This document shows, piece after piece, positions 30,961 to 42,652 of a stretch of 64,000 nt of DNA (position 1 is the first letter of the stretch; each line of letters begins with the position of its first letter). Made by a program: the position numbers and the translations under genes. The DNA is taken from positions 449,792 to 513,791 of the forward strand of contig NZ_JAUFPK010000004.1 in NCBI RefSeq assembly GCF_030409225.1. The letters run 5' to 3'. The notes under the pieces are model-generated. The model was given only the letters and a program-made list of their open reading frames with translations. It had not been told where the DNA came from and made no database searches. Source of the DNA: Aquisalimonas lutea. GTDB taxonomy: Bacteria; Pseudomonadota; Gammaproteobacteria; Nitrococcales; Aquisalimonadaceae.

Positions 30961-31346
30961 GGTCTTGCCGTCTCGCATCGTCGCCGTGTTGATCCGTTCC
31001 GTTCCCGGGCCCTGCCGTCCCTGCGATCCACCCCCGCGGACGCGGTACGCTGCCGGGCCTTCCGGGGACAACCTGCCCGGGCACGGCTCGCCCGTACCCT
31101 CAGCTCCCATTTTACTAAGGTTCCCGAAAGGAATGCCACGTTCCGGCATCGAAGGCCGCCGCTCCAGCGGGCGGCGCGATCAGGTAACGAAGAGGCAGGC
31201 GAACCGCGCTCGTTCCCTTAACAATGAGGGTCAGCCGGCCCGGAATCAACCCGCCCGGCGGGCTCCCGCAGACGAAAAAGGCCCGGCCGTCGATGACGGC
31301 CGGGCCCGATCCGCTCAGCGTAACCCGCCTTGTGGGCGGGCAGGAC
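30961..31346. other. Intergenic region upstream of clpS and downstream of aceA
   Basis: These 386 bases must carry the clpS-clpA promoter and hold the aceA terminator (31275-31306). The cold-shock-like gene cspD, often found divergent from clpS, is absent. No other gene or repeat was recognised. Confidence 0.5.
31275..31306 (-). terminator. Rho-independent terminator of aceA
   Basis: GGCCCGGCCGTC (31280-31291) and GACGGCCGGGCC (31295-31306) form a perfect 12-bp stem with a 3-base loop. Read on the minus strand the hairpin is followed by five T (31279-31275), the classic form. It lies 40 bases after the aceA stop. Confidence 0.9.
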
Positions 31347-32624
31347 CTAGAACTGCTCTTCTTCCGTGGAACCGGTCATGGCGGTCACCGAGGACTCGCC
31401 ACCCTGGATCGTGGTGGTCACGGAATCGAAGTAGCCGGCACCGACTTCGCGCTGGTGGCGCGTCGCGGTGTAGCCGTCCTTCTCGCTGGCGAACTCGGCC
31501 TGCTGGAGCTCGGAGTAGGCGCTCATCTGGCGCTCCTTGTAGCCCTTGGCCAGGGTGAACATGGAGTAGTTGAGCGCGTGGAATCCGGCCAGCGTGATGA
31601 ACTGGTACTTGTAGCCCATGGCACCCAACTCGCGCTGGTACTTGGCGATGGTGGCGTCGTCCAGGTTCTTGGCCCAGTTGAACGACGGCGAGCAGTTGTA
31701 CGCCAGCATCTTGTCCGGGTACTGGTCATGGATCGCGTCGGCGAACCGCTTGGCGAAGCCGAGATCCGGCGTCCCCGTCTCGCACCAGATGAGGTCCGCG
31801 TAGGGCGCGTAGGACAGCCCGCGGTTGATGGCCTGCTCCTCGCCGGCCTTGACCCGGTAGAAGCCCTCGGCGGTGCGCTCGCCGGTGATGAACGGCATGT
31901 CCCGCTCGTCGGCATCGTTGGTGAGCAGGTCCGCCGCCAGGGAATCCGTGCGGGCGACCAGGATCGTGGGCGTCCCCATGGTATCCGCCGCCAGCCGTGC
32001 GGCGATCAGCTTCTGGATGGCCTCCTGGGTGGGCACCAGCACCTTGCCGCCCATGTGGCCGCACTTCTTCACCGCGGCGAGCTGGTCCTCGAAGTGCACG
32101 CCCGCGGCGCCGGCGCGGATCATGGCCTTCATGAGCTCGAAGGCGTTGAGCACGCCGCCGAAGCCCGCCTCGGCATCGGCCACGATGGGCGCCATCCAGT
32201 CGACGCTGTTGTCGCCTTCGGCGTGGGTGATCTCGTCGGCGCGCAGCAGCGCGTTGTTGATCCGGTCCACCACGGACGGCACGGAGTTCACCGGGTACAG
32301 GGACTGGTCCGGGTACATGGTGTGGGCTTCGTTGGCATCCGCCGCGACCTGCCAGCCGGACAGATAGATCGCCTGCAGGCCGGCCTTGACCTGCTGCAGC
32401 GCCTGGTTGCCGGTCATGGCGCCGAGGGCGTTGACATAGGGCAGCTCGTGCATCAGCCGCCAGAGCTTCTCCGCGCCCTGCCGCGCAAGGCTGTACTCGA
32501 CCTTGACGGTCCCGCTGAGCCGCACCACCTCCTCGGCGGTATAGCCCCGCTGCACGCCCTTCCAGCGCGGATTCTCCGCCCAGTCCTTTTTCAGTCGATC
32601 GATCGCTGCCTGATCGTTACTCAT
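31347..32624 (-). CDS. aceA: Isocitrate lyase
   Basis: Glyoxylate-cycle enzyme splitting isocitrate into glyoxylate and succinate, needed for growth on acetate or fatty acids. The 425 residues carry the catalytic loop KKCGHMGGK (186-194, C188 being the base), the metal/substrate residues of [11 protein letters not shown], and ECTG-like WCETGTPDL. Cytoplasmic. GGGAGG precedes the ATG. It is monocistronic, with its own terminator, and lies opposite a LysR gene that probably controls it. acnA is about 4 kb away, but no malate synthase gene is in the window. Confidence 0.97.
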   Translation of the reverse strand: MSNDQAAIDRLKKDWAENPRWKGVQRGYTAEEVVRLSGTVKVEYSLARQGAEKLWRLMHELPYVNALGAMTGNQALQQVKAGLQAIYLSGWQVAADANEAHTMYPDQSLYPVNSVPSVVDRINNALLRADEITHAEGDNSVDWMAPIVADAEAGFGGVLNAFELMKAMIRAGAAGVHFEDQLAAVKKCGHMGGKVLVPTQEAIQKLIAARLAADTMGTPTILVARTDSLAADLLTNDADERDMPFITGERTAEGFYRVKAGEEQAINRGLSYAPYADLIWCETGTPDLGFAKRFADAIHDQYPDKMLAYNCSPSFNWAKNLDDATIAKYQRELGAMGYKYQFITLAGFHALNYSMFTLAKGYKERQMSAYSELQQAEFASEKDGYTATRHQREVGAGYFDSVTTTIQGGESSVTAMTGSTEEEQF

Positions 32625-33152
32625 GGAATTGCCTCCCGAATCCGGGCGATCATTCGCCCTGTACTGAAATCATCCGGGCCGGCGCTCCGCAGGCCGCAAT
32701 GCCGCGGACGCGGGGCGCCGGCCCCGCATTGGTATTGCTATACGCGCTGCTTGACTGAAAAGGCCCTCTTGAGGCCCGGGTCAGGGTTGCCCGACCGGTC
32801 TCGCGACGGCGGCGGGTCGACGCTTTATCGCCCGTCGCCGGGCCGCCAGGGCGTGTTCCACCCGGCCGGCGTGCCGCGGCTGCACCGGCTCCGCCCGGGT
32901 GCGGGGGCGCCGGTGCGCTCAATCGTCGTTGAACAGTCAGGATCGCGGGATGCTTTGCCACCCGCGGGGCCGAACGCGTTCCGCTCGTCGGTTCCGGATC
33001 CGTCGCGCAGCAGGTTGGCGGCGCCGCCGGAGCCGGATGCTGTCCACTCGCTCCCCTTGAAGCGGTTGCATTGTATTGCGGCGGCGCATCATTTGACAAC
33101 TTGCAACGGTCAATCTTGAATATAGCTTTGGTCAATACTCGTGGAGAGCGGC
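32625..33152. other. Long divergent region between aceA and LysR gene
   Basis: No protein gene is supported here; the 161-codon frame on minus is a low-complexity shadow. The LysR-proximal end is AT-rich and holds a LysR box (33093-33113). A 6-bp hairpin (GGGCGA 32644-32649, TCGCCC 32654-32659) lies 20 bases before the aceA start, where it would form in the aceA leader. The leader of aceA may be several hundred bases long if transcription begins near the box. Confidence 0.5.
33093..33113. promoter_or_regulatory. LysR-type operator (T-N11-A box)
   Basis: TTGAC (33093-33097), 11 bases, then GTCAA (33109-33113): a perfect dyad of the T-N11-A kind bound by LysR-type regulators, with TTGCAA near the centre. 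A second GGTCAAT half-site follows 22 bases on (33130-33136). The box is 40 bases before the LysR ATG, as expected for autoregulation. Confidence 0.65.
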
Positions 33153-34151
33153 ATGACGGATCCCTCGGGCCGGCTCTACTACAAGAACAACCGCGTCAAG
33201 CAGCTGCGCGCCTTCTGCTACACGGCCCAGGCGGGCAGCATCTCCCGCGCCGCCGAGCGCCTCTATCTCAGCCAGCCCTCGGTGTCGCTGCAGATCCAGG
33301 CCCTGGAACGGGAGCTGGACATCACCCTGTTCGAGCGCCGCGGCCCCAGGATCACGCTGACCCCCGACGGCAAGGCGCTGTACGAGCTGGCCCAGCCCCT
33401 GGTGGACGGCATCGATGCCCTGCCCTCGCGCTTCGCCGAGCGCCACCAGACGCTGCAGACCGGGCGGCTGGATATCGCCGCCGGCGAGTCGAGCACGCTG
33501 TACCTGATTCCGGACCTGCTGAAGGAGTACATGAACCGCTACCCGGACAGCCCGGTGAAGCTCCACAACGTGGTCGGCAGCGACATGCTGGCCGCGCTGC
33601 GCAACGACGAGGTCGACTTCGGCATCGGCTCCATGCTGGAGCTGCCCGACGACGTCGCCTACCGGGCCGTGTACTCCTTCGACACCTCGCTGATCCTGCC
33701 GCGGGGACACCGCCTGGCCGAGCGCGAGCGCATCGAGCTCGACGACCTCGCCAGCCAGGAGCTGATCCTGCCGCCGCGGCATCTCACCACCTGGCGCCTG
33801 GTGAACCTGGTCCTCCAGCAGCACAACATCCCCTACGAGGTGCGCCTGGAGGTGGGCGGCTGGGAGATCATGAAGGCGTACGTGGAACGCGGCTTCGGCA
33901 TCGGCATCGCCAGCAATATCTGCATCACCGGCCGCGAGGACCTGGTCGTCAAGTCCCTGCCGAGCATCTTCCCGCGGCGCACCTACGGGGTCATGTGGCG
34001 ACGGGGGCGCTTTCTATCGCCCCAGGCGAAGCGCTTCATCGAGCTCATGCAGCCCGGGTTCTTCGACGACCCGGGCACCGATACCGCCGCCGGCGCGCGC
34101 GAGGACAACCGCGTGTTCGTGCCGTCGCAGAACGATACCGGAACCGGTTGA
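33153..34151 (+). CDS. LysR-type transcriptional regulator next to aceA
   Basis: Regulator of 332 residues with the N-terminal winged helix (VKQLRAFCYTAQAGSISRAAERLYLSQPSVSLQIQALERELDI split over two lines of family consensus) and a two-lobed effector domain (about 95-300). The C-terminal 25 residues are disordered. The ATG at 33153 is preferred over a GTG 12 bases upstream because GGAG lies seven bases before it. Its placement opposite aceA with a shared control region suggests that it governs isocitrate lyase; the effector is unknown. Confidence 0.9.
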   Translation: MTDPSGRLYYKNNRVKQLRAFCYTAQAGSISRAAERLYLSQPSVSLQIQALERELDITLFERRGPRITLTPDGKALYELAQPLVDGIDALPSRFAERHQTLQTGRLDIAAGESSTLYLIPDLLKEYMNRYPDSPVKLHNVVGSDMLAALRNDEVDFGIGSMLELPDDVAYRAVYSFDTSLILPRGHRLAERERIELDDLASQELILPPRHLTTWRLVNLVLQQHNIPYEVRLEVGGWEIMKAYVERGFGIGIASNICITGREDLVVKSLPSIFPRRTYGVMWRRGRFLSPQAKRFIELMQPGFFDDPGTDTAAGAREDNRVFVPSQNDTGTG

Positions 34152-34208
34152 CTGCTGCCCGCCGGCGACGGTTGCCCGCGGGACAGAGCCCGTATACGCT
34201 TGCCCACC

Positions 34209-34661
34209 ATGGTCTGGAAGCCCCACGTCACCGTTGCCGCCATCGCCCATAACCAGGGACGCTTCCTCATGGTCGAGGAGCTCGCCGGCGGCGCCGTGGT
34301 GGTCAATCAGCCCGCGGGGCACCTGGAGCCGGGCGAGAGCCTCGTCGAGGCCGTCATCCGCGAGACCCGGGAGGAGGCAGCCTGGGATTTCCACCCGCAG
34401 GCGGTGGTGGGCGTCTACCGCTGGCACAGCCCGAGCCGGGACGAGACCTTCCTGCGCGTGTGCTTCTGCGGCGAGGTCGACGGGCACGATCCCGAGCAGG
34501 TACTGGACGACGGCATCCAGCGCGCGCTGTGGGCCAGCCCGGAGGCGCTGCGAGAGCAGCCGCAGCGGCTGCGCAGCCCCCTCGTGCTGCGCTCCATCGA
34601 TGACTACCTGGCGGGATTCCGCTACCCCACCGACCTCTTCCGGGATATCGTAGAAGCCTGA
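34209..34661 (+). CDS. nudJ: NUDIX hydrolase, NudJ type
   Basis: Phosphatase of 150 residues; E. coli NudJ acts on thiamine pyrophosphate precursors and nucleoside di- and triphosphates. It has [39 protein letters not shown], the Nudix box from G36-like GHLEPGE through RETREEA, and C-terminal [21 protein letters not shown], all as in NudJ. The last glycine of the box is Ala. The ATG at 34209 is chosen over a TTG nine bases upstream. It lies just before mnmA, as in E. coli (nudJ-mnmA-hflD). Confidence 0.92.
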   Translation: MVWKPHVTVAAIAHNQGRFLMVEELAGGAVVVNQPAGHLEPGESLVEAVIRETREEAAWDFHPQAVVGVYRWHSPSRDETFLRVCFCGEVDGHDPEQVLDDGIQRALWASPEALREQPQRLRSPLVLRSIDDYLAGFRYPTDLFRDIVEA

Positions 34662-34752
34662 TCCGTCCGGACTTGGGCCGCCCCGGCCGACCGGTGTATC
34701 CTCCCGCCCGCAGACGGACCCCACGACCCGATCACCCGAACGAGCGCGCCCC

Positions 34753-35868
34753 ATGCCCAGCCCAGCCAACACCACGGTCGTCGTCGGCCTCTCCGGCGGT
34801 GTCGATTCCTCGGTCGCCGCCCTGCGCCTGGTGGAACAGGGCTATCGCGTGCGGGGGCTGTTCATGCGCAACTGGGAGGACGACGACACCGCCACGGTGT
34901 GCACGGCCGAGGAGGACCTGGCCGACGTGCGCCAGGTGTGCAGCGAGCTGGATATCCCGCTGCACCAGGTCAACTTCGCGGACCGCTACCGTCAGCAGGT
35001 GTTCGATCATTGCCTGCGGGAATTCGAGGCCGGACGGACGCCGAACCCCGATGTCCTGTGCAACCGGGAGATCAAGTTCCGCGCCTTCGTCGACCACGCC
35101 CTGCGGCTCGGCGCCGACTACGTCGCCACGGGCCACTACGCCCGGCTCGGCCGCGACGCCGACGACCGCGTCACCCTGCTGCGCGGCCGCGACGGCCGCA
35201 AGGACCAGAGCTACTTCCTGTACATGGTGGGCCAGGATGCCCTGGAGCGCAGCCTGTTCCCCGTGGGCGAGCTGGACAAGCCCCGGGTGCGCGCCCTGGC
35301 CGAGGAAGCCGGCTTCGACAACTTCGGCAAGAAGGACAGCACCGGGATCTGCTTCATCGGCGAGCGCGACTTCCGCGGCTTCCTCCAGCGCTACATCGCC
35401 ACCGCGCCCGGGCCCATCGTCGATACCGAGGGCAACACCCTGGGCGAGCACCAGGGGCTGAGCTTCTATACCCTCGGGCAGCGTCAGGGGCTGGGCATCG
35501 GCGGGCGCGCCGGAGGCGGCACGGCGCCGTGGTATGTCGTGGACAAGGACACGGCCGCCAACGCGCTGGTCGTGGCCCAGGGCAGCGACCACCCGGCCCT
35601 GTACAGCGCCGGGCTGGAGGCGACCGAGCTCCACTGGATCGCCGGCTCGCCGCCGGCCGGCGGCGAGCCGTTGCGGGTCACGGCGCGGATCCGCTACCGC
35701 CAGCCGGACCAGCACTGCACCGTGACGGTCGAGGGCGACCGTGCCCGTGTCGATTTCGACCAAGCCCAGCGCGCCGTCACCCCGGGCCAGTCGGTGGTCT
35801 TCTATGACGGCGACCGCTGCCTGGGCGGCGGGATCATCCGCGAACGCATCCACCACGGGGCCGCCTGA
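34753..35868 (+). CDS. mnmA: tRNA-specific 2-thiouridylase MnmA
   Basis: Adds sulfur to U34 of Lys, Glu and Gln tRNAs, using a TusE/IscS persulfide and ATP. The 371 residues have the PP-loop SGGVDSS (14-20), catalytic C103 in [11 protein letters not shown], and C200 in [12 protein letters not shown], plus GHYAR and the C-terminal barrel. The stop is directly followed by the hflD ATG without a gap. The nudJ-mnmA-hflD order is conserved in gammaproteobacteria. Confidence 0.97.
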   Translation: MPSPANTTVVVGLSGGVDSSVAALRLVEQGYRVRGLFMRNWEDDDTATVCTAEEDLADVRQVCSELDIPLHQVNFADRYRQQVFDHCLREFEAGRTPNPDVLCNREIKFRAFVDHALRLGADYVATGHYARLGRDADDRVTLLRGRDGRKDQSYFLYMVGQDALERSLFPVGELDKPRVRALAEEAGFDNFGKKDSTGICFIGERDFRGFLQRYIATAPGPIVDTEGNTLGEHQGLSFYTLGQRQGLGIGGRAGGGTAPWYVVDKDTAANALVVAQGSDHPALYSAGLEATELHWIAGSPPAGGEPLRVTARIRYRQPDQHCTVTVEGDRARVDFDQAQRAVTPGQSVVFYDGDRCLGGGIIRERIHHGAA

Positions 35869-36489
35869 ATGGATCCGCAGCTGCGCGAACAGACCCTCGC
35901 CCTGGCCGCCCTGTTCCAGGCCCTCAGCGAGATCCGGCGCACCGCCCGCCACGGGCAGGCCAACAGCGAGGACGTAGGCACCTGCATCAACGGCCTGCTG
36001 CGCCCCTTCGAAGGCAGCGTGGGTGATGCCTTCGGCGGCGAGATCCGCCTGCTGCCCGGGCTCCAGCGGCTCCGCGACCAGCTCTCGGACCCCCGCGACG
36101 CGGAGCTCACCCGCTACGCGGTGGTTCTCATGCACCTGGAGCGCAAGCTCATGCGCCGGCGGCGCCTGCTGGCCCAGCTCGCCGATGGCCTGGAGCAGGC
36201 GGCCCGCCAGGCCGAGCATTTCCACCCGACCCACGAGAACGTCCTCGGGCGGCTCGCCGACCTCTACGGCAACACCGTGAGCACGCTGCGGCCCCAGGTC
36301 ATGGTCCAGGGCGAGCGCCAGTGGCTCGAGGACCAGCGCAACGCCGAGCGGGTCCGCGCGCTGCTGCTGGCCGCCCTGCGCGCAATCACCCTGTGGCGCA
36401 ACGCCGGGGGCAACCGCATGCGCCTGGTGCTCGGCCGCAACCGGCTGCAGCAGGCGAGCGAGCAGCTCGCCCGGGAGATGCTGTCGTGA
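35869..36489 (+). CDS. hflD: High-frequency lysogenization protein HflD homologue
   Basis: Peripheral membrane protein of 206 residues, mostly helical, named for its effect on lambda CII in E. coli; its normal role is unclear. Family marks are [37 protein letters not shown] and the C-terminal [24 protein letters not shown]. It begins at the base after the mnmA stop, so the two are coupled. In many relatives purB follows; here acnA does, after a 244-base gap. Confidence 0.93.
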   Translation: MDPQLREQTLALAALFQALSEIRRTARHGQANSEDVGTCINGLLRPFEGSVGDAFGGEIRLLPGLQRLRDQLSDPRDAELTRYAVVLMHLERKLMRRRRLLAQLADGLEQAARQAEHFHPTHENVLGRLADLYGNTVSTLRPQVMVQGERQWLEDQRNAERVRALLLAALRAITLWRNAGGNRMRLVLGRNRLQQASEQLAREMLS

Positions 36490-36733
36490 CGGATGCCCGG
36501 CCGCACTCGCCGGAAGCGGCACGCGGCGGCGCATTCGTGTATCATATGGCCGCCTGAACAACGGCCATTCGCCCGGGGTCGGCGGCACCCTGCGGGCGCG
36601 CTCGCGCGCACCACCGCGGCGGCTCGACCACCTCCGGGGGCGGCCCGGCTCCACAGCCCGTCAGCGTCGCACGGCGACCGGGGTACAGACAGGCGCGGCC
36701 GGGACCACCAACTGGTACACACTGGGAGGCAGA

Positions 36734-39466
<2,733 letters not shown>

Positions 39467-39491
39467 TCCCGTAGCACCGGAACCCGCCCGA

Positions 39492-39525
39492 AGCCGGCCC
39501 GGTCCCCGACCGTGCCGGCTTTTTT
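39492..39525 (+). terminator. Rho-independent terminator of acnA
   Basis: AGCCGGC (39492-39498) pairs with GCCGGCT (39514-39520), and inner GGTC (39501-39504) with GACC (39508-39511). Six T follow (39520-39525). It lies 26 bases after the acnA stop. Confidence 0.88.
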
Positions 39526-39625
39526 CGTTCCGCCCGGCTCAAGTGTGCACCGCTGCAGTCGATACCCTTGCTGAACGCCCGGAAACGATTCCGGCCACCG
39601 CGTCCAGTGAAGCCGTACCGCGCCT

Positions 39626-40696
39626 ATGCTGCCCCGATCCTTGATCGTCCGTCTGCTCTGCCCGGCCATCGCCTGCCTGACGCTCGCCGCGGCGGGTACC
39701 GCCGGCGCCCGGGGCCTGGACCACGACCGCCGCTACGGCGCCGGGCTGAACGAGGCGGAATGGACCCTGCAGCGCGACGGCGCCGCGTGCCACCTGCTCC
39801 ACCCGGTTCCGCGCTTCGGCCTGGCCGTGTTCTCGCGCACCGCCGACGGAACGCAGACGCTGCGCATCTATACCCACCGGCCGCCCCGGGACACGCGCAC
39901 CGTGGAGCTATGGTCGGAGGCCACGGAGTGGCACGGCTCCGGCGTACGCCGCGTCGGCTACACCCGCGCCATGGACGACCTGGAGACCTTCCGGCTGAAT
40001 CACGCCCTGGCCAATCGCGTCCTCCAGGAGCTCGAACGCGGACGCCGCGCCGTGCTGACCTTCGAGGATTGGCACAACCCGCGGGAAACCGTGGCCCTCG
40101 CCGTCGCCAACGCCGGATTCCGCCCGGTCTACCAGCGCTATCTCGGCTGTGCATCGGACCTGGAACCCGGCATCGCCAGCCTGGGCAGGCAGGACTCCGC
40201 CGGCGCGGCCGACGGCATCGCGGCGGTAGCGGCCGCCGGCGAAGGCGCCGTCACCATCGGCGCCCTGGACGCCGACGCGCTGAGCGCCGTGCCGCCGCCG
40301 CCCGGCAACGACATCCTTGCCCGCTACGGGCAGGCGGGCCCCGCCGAGCCGCCGCCCGCAGACGACGCAGCGGACCCGGCGCGCGTGTACTTCGTCCATG
40401 ACGACACCGGGTTGACGCGCACCGAGCGCGACCACCTGGATGCTTTCGTCCGGGAACTCGATGACGACCACGGCACCATCTCCGTGACCGGCCACGCGGA
40501 CAGCACCGGGGAGGCCGACTACAACCGCGCCCTGGGCCGGGCCCGTGCCGAGGCAGTGCGGGATTATCTCGTGGACGCCGGGGTGGATGCCGATCGCATT
40601 ACCACGGCCACGGCCGGGGAAGACAGCCCGGCGGCGGACAACGACAGCGACTACGGCCGCGCCGTCAACCGCCGCGTGCGCCTGCGCGTGGAGTAG
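39626..40696 (+). CDS. MotY-like OmpA-family protein
   Basis: Exported protein of 356 residues. A signal peptide (about 1-28) precedes a domain like that of MotY, the T-ring stator-anchoring protein of sodium-driven flagella: EAEWTLQRDGAACHLLHPVPRFGLAVF (about 44-69), ending near YQRYLGC; C55 and C175 match the MotY disulfide positions. A variable alanine-rich spacer follows, then an OmpA peptidoglycan-binding domain (about 280-356) with GHADSTGEADYNRALGRARAEAV and NRRVRL. No flagellar genes are adjacent, so the flagellar role is an inference. No strong ribosome site is seen before the ATG. Confidence 0.8.
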   Translation: MLPRSLIVRLLCPAIACLTLAAAGTAGARGLDHDRRYGAGLNEAEWTLQRDGAACHLLHPVPRFGLAVFSRTADGTQTLRIYTHRPPRDTRTVELWSEATEWHGSGVRRVGYTRAMDDLETFRLNHALANRVLQELERGRRAVLTFEDWHNPRETVALAVANAGFRPVYQRYLGCASDLEPGIASLGRQDSAGAADGIAAVAAAGEGAVTIGALDADALSAVPPPPGNDILARYGQAGPAEPPPADDAADPARVYFVHDDTGLTRTERDHLDAFVRELDDDHGTISVTGHADSTGEADYNRALGRARAEAVRDYLVDAGVDADRITTATAGEDSPAADNDSDYGRAVNRRVRLRVE

Positions 40697-40729
40697 TCCC
40701 CGGTCCCCCGCGGCCTGTAGACTGGTGCC

Positions 40730-41359
40730 ATGGTCGACGCAAGCGAACAATCCGGCGGCATCCCGGTCACCCTGTTCCTGGATTACAGCTGCCCTTTCTG
40801 CTATGTCGCCAGCCATCGCCTGGAGCGGCTGGCCCGGCGCTACCCCCTGGACATCCTCTGGCGGTTCCTGGAGGCACGGCCGGAGACCCCGGCGGACGGC
40901 GCCGCCGTCAGCGGCGACGATGCGCGCGGCGAGCGCGGCGAGGCGGTGCGGGCCATGGTCCGCGAGGACGGCCTTCCCTGGTCACCACCGCCGAAACGCA
41001 GCAACAGCCGGCGTGCCCTCCTGCTGGCCCAGGCGGTGCAGCTGCACCGGCGCCCCCGTTTCCTGCCGCTGCATCGTGCCCTGTTCCACGCGCACTTCGG
41101 CGACGGGCGGGATATCGGCGACGCCTCCGTGCTGCGCGCCGTCGCCGGGGAGCAGGGCGTGGCCGACCTGGTGGATACGGCGTGGAACACGGCGCAGCCC
41201 GTGGAGGTGTTTCTCTCCCACGTGGAGGCAGCCAGCGAGCTCGGCATCGCCAGCATTCCGTCACTGGTGGTCTCCGGCCGCGTGTTCTCGGGCGCGTCAT
41301 CCATGGAGCTGCTGGAGCAGTCCCTCGCCCACCATGCGGAGCATTCCCAGGGCCTGTAA
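40730..41359 (+). CDS. DsbA-family (FrnE-like) thiol oxidoreductase
   Basis: A 209-residue thioredoxin-fold protein with helical insert, active site CPFC (21-24) and cis-proline in ASIPSLVV (about 178). No signal peptide, so it belongs to the cytoplasmic FrnE / 2-hydroxychromene-2-carboxylate isomerase-like branch rather than to periplasmic DsbA. It lies 33 bases after the MotY-like gene on the same strand, perhaps cotranscribed. Substrate unknown. Confidence 0.83.
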   Translation: MVDASEQSGGIPVTLFLDYSCPFCYVASHRLERLARRYPLDILWRFLEARPETPADGAAVSGDDARGERGEAVRAMVREDGLPWSPPPKRSNSRRALLLAQAVQLHRRPRFLPLHRALFHAHFGDGRDIGDASVLRAVAGEQGVADLVDTAWNTAQPVEVFLSHVEAASELGIASIPSLVVSGRVFSGASSMELLEQSLAHHAEHSQGL

Positions 41360-41391
41360 CCCACCTTCCCGGTCGCCGCGCTGCAGCCGGC

Positions 41392-41967
41392 TCACTCGCC
41401 GCCCTGGAGCATCCCCGCCTTGACGTCGTCGTCCGCCGGCTCGTCCCCGAGCCAGATGGCCAGCACGAAGCGGGCGAAAGCGTCGCTGTCCACCCGGCCC
41501 AGCTCACGGCCGTTCATGCGCACCACCACGCCCTCTCCCGGAATCGCGTCGATATCGCCGCGGTCGCCCTCGTTGAAATCGCCCGGGAACAGTTCCCTGA
41601 AGGCCCGGATGTGTCCGGCGTGGCGCTCCTGCTCGGCGGGGCTCATGGTCCGTTCCAGGCCCTCCTGCAACGCGTCCACCATGGTTTCGCGGTCGACGTC
41701 CCGGAGCATGGCCAGGTGGACGCGGCGGGGGGCGTCCATGGTGATGGCCGACGCACCGGAGGTCACCGGCTCCGCGGTGTACAACGCGCCCACGTAGACG
41801 CGGAAGAAGAAGCGCGTGCGTACCCCCGCACCGTTGAGCGCCAGCTCCGTGCCGGCGACGGTCACGTGCCGGGGCAGGTCGACGCCGCTGACTTCCCGGC
41901 TGTCCGCGGCACCCGCGAAACCCGGCAGCAACACCAGAGCCAGCGCGAGTATCCATCCGTACTGCAT
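41392..41967 (-). CDS. Chalcone isomerase-like periplasmic protein
   Basis: A 191-residue exported protein with a Sec signal peptide (cleavage near 21 at GFAGAA). The mature part resembles bacterial chalcone isomerase-like proteins (Pfam Chalcone_3): GVDLPRHVTVAGTELALNGAGVR, FFFRVYVGALYT and FARFVLAIWLGDEP. These proteins have the fold but generally not the plant enzyme's activity; their role is unknown. The gene follows the TetR regulator by six bases on the same strand and should be under its control. Confidence 0.8.
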   Translation of the reverse strand: MQYGWILALALVLLPGFAGAADSREVSGVDLPRHVTVAGTELALNGAGVRTRFFFRVYVGALYTAEPVTSGASAITMDAPRRVHLAMLRDVDRETMVDALQEGLERTMSPAEQERHAGHIRAFRELFPGDFNEGDRGDIDAIPGEGVVVRMNGRELGRVDSDAFARFVLAIWLGDEPADDDVKAGMLQGGE

Positions 41968-41973
41968 GATCCC

Positions 41974-42591
41974 CTACCCCGACTGAAGCTCGTCCGCCAT
42001 CCCCACCTGCTCCGGGACGGACCCGGGGATGAGCATCGAGCTCACGTAATCCATGTACGCCTCGAATTCCGGGCCGGCCGGGATGGTCTCCGGCGCATCC
42101 CGGCGCAGCTGCAGTGTTCCCAGGTACGCGGAATAGGCAAGTACCGCGCGTTGCCGCGCCTCCCGGGCCGCCAGGCCCATGGCCAGGTAGCAATCCACCA
42201 TGAACTGGATGCGGCGGTTGTTCACCCGCTGGATCACCGGCCCCACCAGGGGATCGTTGGCCGCCGCCGCGAAGGCCAGGTACAGCTGCCCCGCCCTCTT
42301 GCTGCCGTCGGCGCCGCGGAACAGCCGGTGAATGCGCCGCCGGGCGTCCTGCTCCATCTCGGCGCGGGCGATGACATCCTCGGTCTGCTGGCGCTCCCAG
42401 CGCTCCAGTGCCGCTTCCAGCAACGCGCCGCGGCTGTTGAAATGCCAGTAGAAGCTGCCCTTGGTCACGCCCAGCGCACGGGCGATCCGCTCCACGGCGA
42501 CGGCATCGATGCCGCCGTCGGCCACGGCGTCCAGTGCGGCGTCGGCCCAGTCCTCGGTACTCAGGGATTGCCGGTTTGCATGCCTGCTCAT
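41974..42591 (-). CDS. TetR-family transcriptional regulator
   Basis: Repressor of 205 residues. N-terminal HTH: WADAALDAVADGGIDAVAVERIARALGVTKGSFYWHFNSRGALLEAAL, with the typical TKGSFYWHF recognition segment; the rest is an unassigned all-helical ligand domain. A palindromic operator lies 15 bases before the ATG. It shares a transcript with the chalcone isomerase-like gene. The ligand is unknown. Confidence 0.92.
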   Translation of the reverse strand: MSRHANRQSLSTEDWADAALDAVADGGIDAVAVERIARALGVTKGSFYWHFNSRGALLEAALERWERQQTEDVIARAEMEQDARRRIHRLFRGADGSKRAGQLYLAFAAAANDPLVGPVIQRVNNRRIQFMVDCYLAMGLAAREARQRAVLAYSAYLGTLQLRRDAPETIPAGPEFEAYMDYVSSMLIPGSVPEQVGMADELQSG

Positions 42592-42605
42592 AGCGGCGTT
42601 TTACA

Positions 42606-42623
42606 CCATACGGTACCGTACGG
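42606..42623. promoter_or_regulatory. Palindromic TetR-type operator
   Basis: TACGGTACCGTA (42609-42620) is a perfect 12-base palindrome and extends to CCATACGGTACCGTACGG (42606-42623) with one mismatched pair. Outer TACACC (42602-42607) and GGTGTA (42629-42634) add a second, wider dyad. It lies 15 bases upstream of the tetR ATG, where binding would block transcription of tetR and the gene behind it. Confidence 0.7.
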
Positions 42624-42652
42624 CAAGTGGTGTACCGACTCCCCGGGGAGGA

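Noticed and set aside
30961-31346. Possible cspD upstream of clpS
   Set aside because: No frame on either strand carries cold-shock motifs.
32650-33135. 161-codon frame on minus between aceA and the LysR gene
   Set aside because: Low-complexity Ala/Pro/Arg composition, no ribosome site, and it crosses the LysR box.
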